A stretch of DNA of 64,000 nt from CAJBVG01 sp943372995 (GTDB lineage Bacteria > Bacteroidota > Bacteroidia > Sphingobacteriales > Sphingobacteriaceae): the NCBI GenBank assembly GCA_943372995.1, contig CALSAQ010000003.1, positions 372,001 through 436,000 of the forward strand. The letters run 5' to 3'. Both the position numbers and the translations under genes were made by a program. Below the pieces are notes generated by a model. That model was not told the DNA's origin. It did not search any database and saw nothing but the letters and a program-made list of their open reading frames with translations. This document shows, one piece after another, positions 1-9,045 of the stretch. How positions within the stretch are numbered: position 1 is the first letter of the stretch; every line of letters begins with the position of its first letter.

Positions 1-30
1 AGGCAAAGCATTGGGAAGAAAAGAGAGTGA

Positions 31-106
31 TTAATATGCTGGAATGCTGATATGCTGGAATGCTAGTATTTTATTAGCATATTAACATATCAGCATATTA
101 GCATAC
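31..106. repeat. Inverted array of TRRWATGC octamers after dnaN
   Basis: Directly after the dnaN stop codon lies a run of octamers of the form T(A/G)(A/G)(A/T)ATGC (TGGAATGC, TGATATGC, TGGAATGC, TAGTATTT). It is followed by the same words in inverted orientation (rc TAATATGC, TGATATGT, TAATATGC). The two arms can fold into a long imperfect AT-rich hairpin. The same word family recurs at 24987-25084. It may act as a 3' end or terminator structure. Confidence 0.75.
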
Positions 107-109
107 GAA

Positions 110-1234
110 CTAGGCATAGCTATTCAACATTACAGGCATAACCAACATCAATACATCTTCATTATTATCTGTATTAACTGGTAATAAAATACCTGCTCTG
201 TTTGGAGTCGACATTTCTAAGATTACTTCTTCAGTATTTAAGTTACTTAACATTTCGATAATAAACTTCGCGTTAAAGCCGATTTCAATATCTTCTCCTT
301 CGTACTGGCAACTTAGGCGTTCGTGAGCTTCGTTTGAGAAGTCCATATCTTCAGCCGAAATTTGTAATTCCGAACCAGAAATTTTCAACCTTACTTGGTG
401 AGTAGTTTTATTTGAGAAAATAGATACACGACGTAAGCATGATAATAATTGATTACGATCGATTGTTAATTTATTAGGATTATTTACAGGTATTACTGCT
501 TCGTAATCAGGATATTTCTCATCAATTAATCTACAGATTAAGTTTACATTATTAAATGAGAAGGAAGCATTCGTATTGTTATATTCAACACTTACACTGA
601 TATCCTCTACTGGTAATGAGGTTTTTAATAAGTTCAACGCTTTTTTAGGCAGGATAAAAGAATTACTTACATCCGCTTTAGCATCTCTTCTTCTATATCT
701 TACTAATTTATGAGCATCTGTGGCTACAAAAGTTAGGTTTTCCGACGACATCTGGCAATAAACACCGGTCATTGCTGGACGTAATTCATCAGTACTCACA
801 GCGAAAATAGTTTTTGCAATTGCTTCAGATAATACCGATGCCGATATCATCAACGATGCAGCTTGTTCAATTCTTGGAATTTTAGGAAAATCCTCTCCAT
901 TTTCACCAACTAACTTGTACTTACCTTCTCCTGCAGTCATCTCTATTGAAAAGTTTTCAGCAGAAATAGTAAAGGTAATAGGTTGTTCTGGTAGTGTTTT
1001 TAAGGTATCCAATAAAATCTTAGAAGGAACAGCAATTTTACCATTTTCTTTCGCCTCAACAGCTAAAGAGGTTGTCATGGTAGTTTGCAAATCCGTTGCC
1101 GAAACAGTTAGATTTCCACTATTAATTTCAAATAAGAAATTTTCAATAATAGGGAGAACTGTATTAGTGCTTAAGGCACCGCTAATCACTTGTAATTGCT
1201 TCAATAATGCCGAAGAAGATACAATAAACTTCAT
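110..1234 (-). CDS. dnaN: DNA polymerase III subunit beta (sliding clamp)
   Basis: The 374-residue product has the length and three-fold repeated domain plan of bacterial sliding clamps. It starts MKFIVSSSALLKQLQ and ends VMPVMLNSY-A, where the family normally ends in a short MP(M/V)R/L-type tail. The clamp encircles DNA and tethers DNA polymerase III; the dnaE subunit is at the other end of this window. It is the last gene of a minus-strand run after gldA-gldF-gldG and a DUF4340-like gene, but a TATATTTG element 26 nt upstream of its ATG indicates its own promoter. An octamer repeat array follows the stop codon at once. Confidence 0.97.
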   Translation of the reverse strand: MKFIVSSSALLKQLQVISGALSTNTVLPIIENFLFEINSGNLTVSATDLQTTMTTSLAVEAKENGKIAVPSKILLDTLKTLPEQPITFTISAENFSIEMTAGEGKYKLVGENGEDFPKIPRIEQAASLMISASVLSEAIAKTIFAVSTDELRPAMTGVYCQMSSENLTFVATDAHKLVRYRRRDAKADVSNSFILPKKALNLLKTSLPVEDISVSVEYNNTNASFSFNNVNLICRLIDEKYPDYEAVIPVNNPNKLTIDRNQLLSCLRRVSIFSNKTTHQVRLKISGSELQISAEDMDFSNEAHERLSCQYEGEDIEIGFNAKFIIEMLSNLNTEEVILEMSTPNRAGILLPVNTDNNEDVLMLVMPVMLNSYA

Positions 1235-1260
1235 TTCTTAATTTTTTTCTAGTTTGATAG

Positions 1261-1268
1261 CAAATATA
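1261..1268 (-). promoter_or_regulatory. -7 promoter element of dnaN
   Basis: TATATTTG on the minus strand matches the Bacteroidota -7 consensus TAnnTTTG, 26 nt before the dnaN ATG, inside the spacer between the DUF4340-like gene and dnaN. Confidence 0.6.
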
Positions 1269-1283
1269 TAATATTAATTGAGC

Positions 1284-2297
1284 TTATTTAACTGGGGTGG
1301 AAAAGAAATCTTTATAACTGGCTATTAAAGGGTTAAACACTCTATATTGCCCATTATAAACAGTTCCTCCATTAATTCTTACAAAACAACGGTCGCGGTC
1401 GAAATCATATTCTTCTGATTTTGGCAGAAATTTTTCCCCGTCAAAATACCTTTTGTATAGCTCGACCTTTTTAGCTTGCCCCTCTTTATTATACACCGTA
1501 ATAATGGCAATTAAGTTTTCTGGGATAAGAAGTTGTTCTATGTTAACTTTTTTAGTGTTCAATATATTCTCATATTGAATGTCGGCATAACCTATTAAAT
1601 AGTTCCTGAGAAACTCGCCATTAATACCCCCTTTAGCAGTGTCTCCAGCTTTGTTAAACAAAGAAACATGTTTTGCTCCTTCTACTTTCAAAGTGAATGA
1701 AGCTTCGTTACTTTGTGGATATTCAATTTGAATTATACTGATATCTTGTGGGGCAATTCTGAAAATCTCTCTATCCTTCCATACTTCCACATTAGCATTG
1801 TATCTAACGGTTAAATATCCATCAAACCCAGGTATATGTGTAATAAATGGATCATCTGCACCATCTAGCAACATAAATGTTCCAACTCCATCCATAGTAG
1901 CTCCACCTACAAAATACTTTTTCTCTAATGAACCATCAGTGTATATTTCTACCTGCACAGCTCCAGTAGCTAACTGTTTCATTAAATTTTCTTTCATTGG
2001 TTTATTCACAGGTGATTTTACCTCAACCCTTTTAATGGTCTCTAGTAAAATACCTATCACATCTTTTCTTACACGAATTGAGTCATTTACAAACCATATT
2101 TTATTTTTCTTAGTCAGGTTTAATACTTTCCCAGTTTTGTCTGAAATAATAATTTTATCAATTGAAGCGGTATCTTCAACTGCAAAGTCTTTCAAACTAC
2201 TACTTATACTACCCTTACTACCTTTTTTATAATATAAAACAGCTGCTAATACAAGTAATAATAATAAAACGAAAATGTATATTCTATTTTTTTTCAT
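1284..2297 (-). CDS. DUF4340-like membrane-anchored protein
   Basis: The 337-residue protein has one N-terminal membrane helix (about residues 4-23) followed by a soluble extracytoplasmic part beginning with a KGSKGS stretch. Its beta-rich repeated pattern (LNLTKKNKIWFVND, KYFVGGATMDGVGTFM) is typical of DUF4340 proteins, which are commonly encoded next to GldG-type ABC genes. It starts 6 nt after the gldG stop and is probably translated from the same transcript. Likely role: accessory periplasmic part of the GldAFG-type transporter. Exact function is unknown; the family assignment is from pattern recognition. Confidence 0.7.
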   Translation of the reverse strand: MKKNRIYIFVLLLLLVLAAVLYYKKGSKGSISSSLKDFAVEDTASIDKIIISDKTGKVLNLTKKNKIWFVNDSIRVRKDVIGILLETIKRVEVKSPVNKPMKENLMKQLATGAVQVEIYTDGSLEKKYFVGGATMDGVGTFMLLDGADDPFITHIPGFDGYLTVRYNANVEVWKDREIFRIAPQDISIIQIEYPQSNEASFTLKVEGAKHVSLFNKAGDTAKGGINGEFLRNYLIGYADIQYENILNTKKVNIEQLLIPENLIAIITVYNKEGQAKKVELYKRYFDGEKFLPKSEEYDFDRDRCFVRINGGTVYNGQYRVFNPLIASYKDFFSTPVK

Positions 2298-2303
2298 AAC
2301 TCT

Positions 2304-3998
2304 CTATGCGTATTTCTTTCTTCTTTGATAATACAAAACAACTCCTATGAGTATTACAATTACTACTGGCATAACTATGTTAAATACTTGCCATCTAAAT
2401 TTTTCTTTCTTAACTCTTTCTGTATCTAATAAACGTAATTTTACTTCTTTAGATCGAGCTGAAATTAAATTAAAATCATCAGCAAGCCAATCTATGGCAT
2501 TTTGAATAAAAACACTATTCGAAAATGTTCTACGAGTAAATCTATCAAAGCCTAGTGGATACACAGCACTGTCTCTTCTCGAATAATAATTTTTAATAAT
2601 ATCCCCATCAGCTACCACTATCATTTTAGTAGGCTTACTTTCTTCTAAAAATTTAGCATTTGGATTTTGAGAAATTAATCTGTTTTTAAATACCGAATTG
2701 AATTTACCCTCAAGAGCAACAGCAGTTATTATGTTTTTCTTTACAAATTGTTGAGGATTGGGTTCAATAGCCAACATTTGAAGTGAGATTCTAACTGGCG
2801 CATTGAGTATTTTAGCATAATTAGATGATTGCAATAAAGGTGTTTTCTTAATTCCTTTAACATCTACTGTATCTATACTGCTTACAAATTCCGATCGTAC
2901 ACCATCCAAATTTTTAGCAACTGGATGAGTAGTGTTGGGTGTAAAAATAGGGAAGAACAACCATGGGAATAATTCTTGTTGAGGCTGACTGCCCACATTA
3001 CCTGTAATAACTGGTATTGGCGCACATTGCACATCTTGAATTAAATCATTATTCACCCTTGCACCATAACTAAACAATTGGTCTTCTAAGTTAAGATTAT
3101 AGGTGCTGGTAATCATCATTTGGTCTTCTCCTAAGCTATCCATATCAGCATTAAGATTGTCTATTAACCAAAGGATTTTACCTCCATTCATTGCATATTG
3201 GTCGAGGTTAAATTTCTCTCCTTCTTTAAATACCTGTGTTGGTTTTGCTACTACAATTGCTTTATATTTTACTAAATCTTGCACCGTAGATGCCCCTATC
3301 CTAACAAAAGACACATCATAATAATTGCGAAGAGTTTTGATAATATCTCCCATTCGGAAAGTATCTAGCTCACCATGATCGGTAGTAAATGCAATAGATG
3401 GGCGTTGTAGTTGTGTTACCTTTTTAATGTGATTCACTAACTGGAACTCTAAATTCATCACCGAATTATTCAATACCTCATCAGCTGAATTTGCAACGGT
3501 TGAGTTTTGTAATAATTGAAAGGCTTGCTCTCTTCCTCTATAGGTTACTATTGCACCTGGGATAATAATTTGTTGGCGTTGACCATTATCATCTCTTACC
3601 TGAACATTTATAGGTGTTAAACCTTTTTTAGAAAGTTGTTGAATAATTTCTTCTCTTACTTTCGGATCTGGATCTTCAGTAGGGTTGATAAATTCATATT
3701 CTAAATTTGATCCTGCATAGGCTTTTAAATCGTCGAGTGTTTCTTTTGTTGCACTGCTTAATCGTTTAAATCCCGCAGGAAACTCTCCTTCTAAATACAC
3801 TTTAACATATACAACATCATTTAATCCCTGCATATATCCTTTACTTGCATCAGAAAGTGTAAATCTTTTCTCTTTAGTAAAGTCTATTCTGAAGAATGCA
3901 AAATTTGAAATGAAATTCAATAAAATAATGATGAGTAACATTACAATAAATGATACCCATGCCTGCTTTTTAAAATTGTTTGTGTGTTTCTTCTCCAT
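2304..3998 (-). CDS. gldG: GldG-like ABC transporter accessory membrane protein
   Basis: The 564-residue product has an N-terminal membrane helix (about 13-36), a large extracytoplasmic domain of the ABC-type uncharacterised transport/GldG family (PSIAFTTDHGELDTF, KILWLIDNLNADMDSLGEDQMM), and a C-terminal membrane helix (about 540-558) before RRKKYA. In Flavobacterium, GldG works with GldF and GldA in an ABC transporter needed for gliding. Non-gliding Bacteroidota keep homologues, so motility is not proven here. It lies 1 nt after gldF and 6 nt before the DUF4340-like gene in one operon. Confidence 0.9.
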   Translation of the reverse strand: MEKKHTNNFKKQAWVSFIVMLLIIILLNFISNFAFFRIDFTKEKRFTLSDASKGYMQGLNDVVYVKVYLEGEFPAGFKRLSSATKETLDDLKAYAGSNLEYEFINPTEDPDPKVREEIIQQLSKKGLTPINVQVRDDNGQRQQIIIPGAIVTYRGREQAFQLLQNSTVANSADEVLNNSVMNLEFQLVNHIKKVTQLQRPSIAFTTDHGELDTFRMGDIIKTLRNYYDVSFVRIGASTVQDLVKYKAIVVAKPTQVFKEGEKFNLDQYAMNGGKILWLIDNLNADMDSLGEDQMMITSTYNLNLEDQLFSYGARVNNDLIQDVQCAPIPVITGNVGSQPQQELFPWLFFPIFTPNTTHPVAKNLDGVRSEFVSSIDTVDVKGIKKTPLLQSSNYAKILNAPVRISLQMLAIEPNPQQFVKKNIITAVALEGKFNSVFKNRLISQNPNAKFLEESKPTKMIVVADGDIIKNYYSRRDSAVYPLGFDRFTRRTFSNSVFIQNAIDWLADDFNLISARSKEVKLRLLDTERVKKEKFRWQVFNIVMPVVIVILIGVVLYYQRRKKYA

Positions 3999-3999
3999 A

Positions 4000-4728
4000 C
4001 TACCACTTTCTACTTTCTAAAACCATTTTCGTAAGCACAACAAAAAAGGAGATAAATCCTAAAAAATAAATCCCATCTCTTGAATCAAATACTCCCCTAC
4101 TCATCGACTGATAATGCTCGTTGATTCCTATTGCAGCGATAATATTATCTACTCTACCAAATAAATCTAATTTACTGAATGAGTCGAAACCTGAGTAACA
4201 AATAAAGCTTATAAACACAGCTAGTATAAAGGCTACAATTTGATTATCGCTAATGGAAGAAGCAAAGATTCCTATGGAAACTAAACTCGCTGCTAAGAAA
4301 ACTAAACCTATATAAGATCCTATTACCGCACCAGAATCGACATTACCTTTTACTGAGCCTAATTGGTATACAGTTATGTAATATAATAATGTCGGTAGTA
4401 TCGAGAGTACTACTATCATTAATCCAGCGAAATACTTACCTAAAATAATTTGTAATTCTGTTATTGGACGAGTTACTAACAACTCAATAGTTCCAGATTT
4501 ATTCTCTTCAGAAAATGACCTCATGGTTATTGCTGGAATGAGGAATAAAAACACCCAAGGTGCTACACCAAAAAAACTATCCATAGTCGCAAAACCATAT
4601 TCCAATATACTCGTATCTGTAAATACCCAAACAAACATTCCTGTAACCAAAAGGAATACTACTATGGATATATAGGCTATTAATGAGCTAAAGAAACCTG
4701 CTACTTCTTTCTTAAATATCGTCAGCAT
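4000..4728 (-). CDS. gldF: GldF-like ABC-2 permease
   Basis: The 242-residue protein has six predicted membrane helices and the ABC-2 permease signature region FSEENKSGTIELLVTRPITELQIILGKY at residues about 72-99, which contacts the ATPase. It is probably the membrane partner of the ATPase just upstream (6 nt gap) and of GldG just downstream (1 nt gap). The ATG is well placed and the length matches GldF. The substrate is unknown; in gliding bacteria the complex is needed for motility. Confidence 0.9.
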   Translation of the reverse strand: MLTIFKKEVAGFFSSLIAYISIVVFLLVTGMFVWVFTDTSILEYGFATMDSFFGVAPWVFLFLIPAITMRSFSEENKSGTIELLVTRPITELQIILGKYFAGLMIVVLSILPTLLYYITVYQLGSVKGNVDSGAVIGSYIGLVFLAASLVSIGIFASSISDNQIVAFILAVFISFICYSGFDSFSKLDLFGRVDNIIAAIGINEHYQSMSRGVFDSRDGIYFLGFISFFVVLTKMVLESRKW

Positions 4729-4734
4729 CGCTTG

Positions 4735-5646
4735 TTACTTTTTTTGTGTTAATCGACGAAATACGTCTTCTAATTTTTCTTCTTCTTTTTGAATACTTAA
4801 CAGTACCAAATTATTTTTTACTGCAAATTCAAATATTGCCGAACGTACTGCTTCTTCATTGCTAGTACTTAACAGCCACATATTATCCGATACTTTATTT
4901 GCTTTCTTTACTCCTGCAATTGATTCTAATTTATTTTGATCAATAAACTTATCAAATTCAACCCTAAACACATACTCTCCTAAAGAGTGCGATTGTAAAT
5001 TCTTAGTATCATCATTTGCAACAATCTTCCCTTTATTGATAATTACTACTTGATCACATATTGCTTCAACCTCTTGCATGATATGCGTAGATAAGATTAC
5101 CGTTTTCTCTTTCCCTATTTGCTTAATTAATTTTCTGATTTCCGACAATTGATTCGGATCTAAACCCGATGTAGGTTCGTCCAATATCAGCACTTCCGGG
5201 TTATGAATCATGGCTTGTGCCAAACCCACCCTTTGACGATATCCTTTTGAAAGCTGACCTATTTTTTTGTGTTGCTCTCTCTCTAATCCCGTTAAGGCTA
5301 CCATCTCCTTAATTCGCTCTGATGAGTTTTTTAGCTTATGTATTCCTGCAACAAACGCTAGATATTCTTTCACATACATATCCAAATACAAAGGATTATG
5401 CTCTGGCAAATAACCAATTCGTTTGCGAACTTCCATAGAATCGTCGATGGTATCATAACCACAAACGGTTACTTTACCAGAACTCGCTGGAATAAAACAA
5501 GTAATAATTTTCATGGTGGTAGATTTACCAGCACCATTAGGGCCTAAAAAACCTAATATTTTTCCAGGTTCGGCCTTAAATGAAATCTCATCTACAGCCT
5601 TTTGCTCCCCATAAATTTTGCTTAATCGATCTACTATTACCGACAC
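4735..5646 (-). CDS. gldA: GldA-like ABC transporter ATP-binding protein
   Basis: The 303-residue ATPase shows Walker A GPNGAGKST (about 35-43), signature LSKGYRQR (about 132-139), Walker B LILDEP (about 153-158) and an H-loop STHIMQEVE. The C-terminal third is the usual extension of GldA/CcmA-type ATPases. It is the first gene of the gldA-gldF-gldG operon and diverges from glyQS with only 58 bp between them. The start codon is GTG; no in-frame ATG lies upstream before a stop. Confidence 0.88.
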   Translation of the reverse strand: MSVIVDRLSKIYGEQKAVDEISFKAEPGKILGFLGPNGAGKSTTMKIITCFIPASSGKVTVCGYDTIDDSMEVRKRIGYLPEHNPLYLDMYVKEYLAFVAGIHKLKNSSERIKEMVALTGLEREQHKKIGQLSKGYRQRVGLAQAMIHNPEVLILDEPTSGLDPNQLSEIRKLIKQIGKEKTVILSTHIMQEVEAICDQVVIINKGKIVANDDTKNLQSHSLGEYVFRVEFDKFIDQNKLESIAGVKKANKVSDNMWLLSTSNEEAVRSAIFEFAVKNNLVLLSIQKEEEKLEDVFRRLTQKK

Positions 5647-5692
5647 TTCTTTAAGATTTAAATTTGAGCACGAAAGATAAGTATTTTAAATT

Positions 5693-5700
5693 TATCTTTG
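5693..5700 (+). promoter_or_regulatory. -7 element of glyQS, near-leaderless
   Basis: TATCTTTG matches TAnnTTTG and ends 4 nt before the glyQS ATG. Transcription would start at or next to the start codon. Confidence 0.6.
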
Positions 5701-5704
5701 CGGC

Positions 5705-7162
5705 ATGAGTACAAAAGAGGATATTTTTAAAAATGTAGTATCACATTCCAAAGAATATGGATTTGTGTTTCAATCGAGTGAAATATACGATGGATTAAGC
5801 GCTGTCTACGATTATGGGCAATTAGGCTCTGAGCTTAAAAATAACATCAAATTATATTGGTGGAAAGCTATGGTGCAAATGCATGAGAATATTGTAGGTA
5901 TTGATTCTGCGATATTTATGCATCCGAAAATATGGAAGGCATCAGGTCATGTGGATGGTTTTAATGATCCCATGATTGATAATAAAGACTCTAAAAAAAG
6001 ATATCGTGCTGATAATCTGTTAGAAGATAGAATTGCAAAGTATGAAAAAGAGGGAAAATCGCAGAAAGCAGCTGATTTACAGAATAGTTTAGATGAGGCC
6101 CTAAAATCTGATGATTTAACTAAACTGAAACAATTAATTATAGACCATGAGATTGCTTGTCCTATATCTGGGACAAGAAACTGGACAGATGTTCGTCAGT
6201 TTAACTTGATGTTCAGTACTCAATTTGGCTCTTTAGCCGAAGATGCAGAAGCAGTATACCTAAGACCAGAAACGGCACAAGGTATATTCGTTAATTTCTT
6301 AAACGTTCAGAAAACAGGTAGAATGAAAATCCCATTTGGGATTGCTCAAATAGGAAAAGCATTTAGAAATGAGGTTATTGCACGTCAGTTCATTATGCGT
6401 ATGCGAGAATTTGAACAGATGGAAATGCAATTCTTTGTACGCCCAGGAACTGAAATGGAATGGTATAGCTATTGGAAAGAAGCCCGTTTGAAATGGCATT
6501 TAGCATTAGGTACACCAAAAGAGTCGTACCGCTACCACGACCACGCCAAACTAGCCCATTATGCTAATGCTGCTGTAGATATAGAGTTCGAATTTCCATT
6601 TGGATTTAAAGAAGTAGAGGGGATTCACTCTAGAACTGATTTTGATTTGAAACAACATCAAGAATTTTCTGGAAAGAAAATGCAATTTTTCGACCCAGAA
6701 ATCAATCAAAATTATATCCCTTATGTAATAGAAACTTCAATCGGTTTAGATCGAATGTTTTTATTAACGATGTGTAATGCATATAAAGAAGAAGACCTTT
6801 CTGAAGGTGATAAAACAGATTCGAGGGTAGTATTAAAATTCCACCCTGCTCTTGCTCCAGTTAAAGCTACAGTAATGCCTTTAACTAAAAAGGACGGACT
6901 ACCTGAAAAGGCTAGAGAAATAATGAATCTATTGAAATTAGATTTCAATGTGCAGTACGACGAAAAAGATTCTATTGGTAAGCGCTACCGTCGCCAAGAT
7001 GCTATTGGTACACCATATTGTATTACTGTTGACTATGAGAGTTTAGAGAACAATACAGTTACTATACGACATAGAGATAGTATGGAACAAGAGCGTATCG
7101 CTATTGATGATTTACATAAAATGATTAGCGAAAATACCGGTTGGAAGAAATTACTTTCGTAA
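5705..7162 (+). CDS. glyQS: Glycyl-tRNA synthetase, single-chain (alpha2) type
   Basis: The 485-residue class II synthetase charges tRNA-Gly. Class II motifs are visible: motif 1 region around MHPKIWKASGHVDGF, motif 2 FRNEVIARQFIMRMREFEQMEMQFF, and motif 3 VIETSIGLDRMFL. The C-terminal anticodon-binding domain begins near residue 390. Between residues 97 and 135 is the usual inserted helix pair. The length and N-terminus (MSTKEDIFKNVVSHSKEYGFVF) match other Bacteroidota enzymes, which supports this ATG even though a TATCTTTG promoter element ends only 4 nt before it. Confidence 0.97.
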   Translation: MSTKEDIFKNVVSHSKEYGFVFQSSEIYDGLSAVYDYGQLGSELKNNIKLYWWKAMVQMHENIVGIDSAIFMHPKIWKASGHVDGFNDPMIDNKDSKKRYRADNLLEDRIAKYEKEGKSQKAADLQNSLDEALKSDDLTKLKQLIIDHEIACPISGTRNWTDVRQFNLMFSTQFGSLAEDAEAVYLRPETAQGIFVNFLNVQKTGRMKIPFGIAQIGKAFRNEVIARQFIMRMREFEQMEMQFFVRPGTEMEWYSYWKEARLKWHLALGTPKESYRYHDHAKLAHYANAAVDIEFEFPFGFKEVEGIHSRTDFDLKQHQEFSGKKMQFFDPEINQNYIPYVIETSIGLDRMFLLTMCNAYKEEDLSEGDKTDSRVVLKFHPALAPVKATVMPLTKKDGLPEKAREIMNLLKLDFNVQYDEKDSIGKRYRRQDAIGTPYCITVDYESLENNTVTIRHRDSMEQERIAIDDLHKMISENTGWKKLLS

Positions 7163-7220
7163 TACAAAAACTAGTTAAATGAAATTCAAGTTTGTTTTTA
7201 TTTTCAGCTTATAAAAAAAA

Positions 7221-7643
7221 TTAAAGATCGTCTTCGTCTAAATCTTTAAATGGATTCTTATCATCCATTTCTTTTTTCGCCTGATTATAATACTCTTGAA
7301 TTTCATTTTTCAATTGCTCCATTCGATAGCCATAATCTATACAGACATCAGAATTCAACATACCTAGTTGAAAACACATAAAGATTTGAGCATTTAAGCT
7401 CATCACATGTAAACGTAATCCTCCAAATAAAGAGACTTCTCTAAAAAACTCATTCTCCTCTTCACATAGTTCAGCGGCTGATGAATATAAACGCAACGCG
7501 CTTAGTCGTATATCTTTCGACATAAATTCATCAAGCTTTGACTGCTGACTTCCTATTTTATATATATCTACCGACAACTTCTGCACCCTTGTACATAGAC
7601 TAGTCATTTTCTCTGAATTTGCATTTATCATCTTAAAAAGCAT
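7221..7643 (-). CDS. Conserved-looking hypothetical helical protein
   Basis: The 140-residue soluble protein has no signal peptide or membrane helix. It looks all-helical, with an acidic C-terminus (KEMDDKNPFKDLDEDDL). No catalytic motif is recognised. It may start at Met5 (MINANSEK, codon at 7629-7631) rather than at the first ATG. It sits convergent to glyQS with a 58 bp gap and diverges from an outer-membrane protein gene. Function unknown. Confidence 0.6.
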   Translation of the reverse strand: MLFKMINANSEKMTSLCTRVQKLSVDIYKIGSQQSKLDEFMSKDIRLSALRLYSSAAELCEEENEFFREVSLFGGLRLHVMSLNAQIFMCFQLGMLNSDVCIDYGYRMEQLKNEIQEYYNQAKKEMDDKNPFKDLDEDDL

Positions 7644-7729
7644 TTCTCCAAATTTCCAATAGAAAGCACAATGCTACAACCGCATTTATGCAGGTTTATT
7701 TATCATCATAAAATTTCTTACATTTATCT

Positions 7730-8389
7730 ATGCGATTACTATTTACCCTTGTAACCACTCTATCCTTAACTACTTATGCATCCGCACAAGTAAAAGAATT
7801 AGGAGTAAAAACTGGAATCACCAATTCTTTAATTAAAATAAACGAATACGACCCTAACAATTCTGGTGTAGCTAAAAAGTATAACACTAGTAATGGACAA
7901 AGTTTTTATGTGCAAGCCTTTGCTCAAGTGTATCACTACAAAAATTTTAGTTTACAAGGTGGTATTGGTATGATAGAGAAAAGCTCTGATTACACATATA
8001 AAGTGAGGATTGGAAATACTTCTGATTCCGCTCAAATAAATACCTTATTAGAAACCCGTTCATTCTTTTTAGAGGCCAACACAAAAACTAAAATTCTGAT
8101 ACCTGAAGCTCCGTCTGTTATTCCCTACTTCCTATTAGGGGCACAGTATTTAATGCAAAACAAACAGACTAACACAATTCCATTTACATTACAAGAAAAT
8201 CAAATTCAAGGTGTAATTGGTGTAGGTGCTGATATTGATGTTAAAAAACTGCATTTTTTTATTGAATACAACCGGTTCCTTAGCTTTAATAGGAATTATA
8301 GTCAGGATAGCAATTACGACTATTTTGAAAAATCAGGTGCTTTTTTAATAGGAATGAAGTTTATTCTTAAACCCCAAAAAAACAAATAG
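7730..8389 (+). CDS. Outer-membrane beta-barrel protein (porin family-like)
   Basis: The 219-residue product has a signal peptide (cleavage after YASAQ, about residue 20). Alternating hydrophobic/polar strands typical of 8-10 stranded barrels of the OMP_b-brl class follow (LQGGIGMIEKSSDY, PYFLLGAQYLM, IGVGADIDVKKLHFFIEYNR). The C-terminal strand ends near FLIGMKFILK. A TACATTTA sequence, one base from the -7 consensus, ends 3 nt before the ATG. The ligand or role cannot be told from sequence. Confidence 0.7.
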   Translation: MRLLFTLVTTLSLTTYASAQVKELGVKTGITNSLIKINEYDPNNSGVAKKYNTSNGQSFYVQAFAQVYHYKNFSLQGGIGMIEKSSDYTYKVRIGNTSDSAQINTLLETRSFFLEANTKTKILIPEAPSVIPYFLLGAQYLMQNKQTNTIPFTLQENQIQGVIGVGADIDVKKLHFFIEYNRFLSFNRNYSQDSNYDYFEKSGAFLIGMKFILKPQKNK

Positions 8390-8413
8390 TCCTAATTTCA
8401 AACTTAAGGATTG

Positions 8414-8421
8414 TATCTTTG
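8414..8421 (+). promoter_or_regulatory. -7 element that sets the engB start
   Basis: TATCTTTG ends 4 nt before the ATG at 8426. A longer reading frame with a TTG at 8411 would lie inside or upstream of this promoter, so the ATG is preferred. Confidence 0.65.
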
Positions 8422-8425
8422 CCAG

Positions 8426-9043
8426 ATGATCATAAAAACTGCTGAATTCTTAATTAGCAATACTAAACAAGACAAATTACCTGCTCCGACAAAGCCAGAG
8501 TATGCCTTTATTGGCCGCTCTAATGTGGGCAAATCCTCTTTAATAAACATGCTTTGTAGAAAAAAGGGCTTAGCAAAGACCTCACAAAGTCCAGGGAAAA
8601 CTCAAGTAATAAACCATTTTATTATAAACGATGATTGGTATTTAGTAGACTTACCAGGATATGGTTATGCAAAAGTATCTCAAACAACAAGGAAATCGTG
8701 GGAAGGAATGATTAAAACTTATTTGGAGAGCAGAGAAAACTTGCAGTGCGTTATGGTGTTAATAGATTCGAGATTAGAGCCCCAAAAAGTAGATCTTGAA
8801 TTTATCGATTGGCTTGGTGGGAAGGGAATTCCGTTTTGTATTATTTTCACCAAAGCAGATAAACAATCGAAAAGCAAAACCGGAGCAAGTGTAGAACTAT
8901 TTAAAAAAGCATTACTTAAAAATTGGGAAGAATTGCCCGTTTATTTTGTAACGTCGGCAGAAGAAGGTACTGGGAAAGAGGAAGTATTAAATTATATCGA
9001 CGAAATTAATCAGCAATTTGAGCCCAATCATCCAATAGAATAA
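8426..9043 (+). CDS. engB: Ribosome biogenesis GTP-binding protein EngB/YihA/YsxC
   Basis: The 205-residue GTPase acts in large ribosomal subunit assembly. G motifs are clear: G1 GRSNVGKSS (about 30-38), the SPGKTQ G2 loop (55-60), G3 DLPGYG (75-80) and G4 TKAD (142-145), with TSAEEGTG as the G5 region. The start at 8426 gives the standard N-terminus (MIIKTAEFLIS). The gene ends 2 nt before the UbiA-family gene, so the two probably share a transcript although their functions differ. Confidence 0.95.
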   Translation: MIIKTAEFLISNTKQDKLPAPTKPEYAFIGRSNVGKSSLINMLCRKKGLAKTSQSPGKTQVINHFIINDDWYLVDLPGYGYAKVSQTTRKSWEGMIKTYLESRENLQCVMVLIDSRLEPQKVDLEFIDWLGGKGIPFCIIFTKADKQSKSKTGASVELFKKALLKNWEELPVYFVTSAEEGTGKEEVLNYIDEINQQFEPNHPIE

Positions 9044-9045
9044 AA

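Noticed and set aside
8411..8425. Longer EngB start at TTG 8411
   Set aside because: The -7 promoter element TATCTTTG overlaps this region and the ATG at 8426 gives the family's normal N-terminus.
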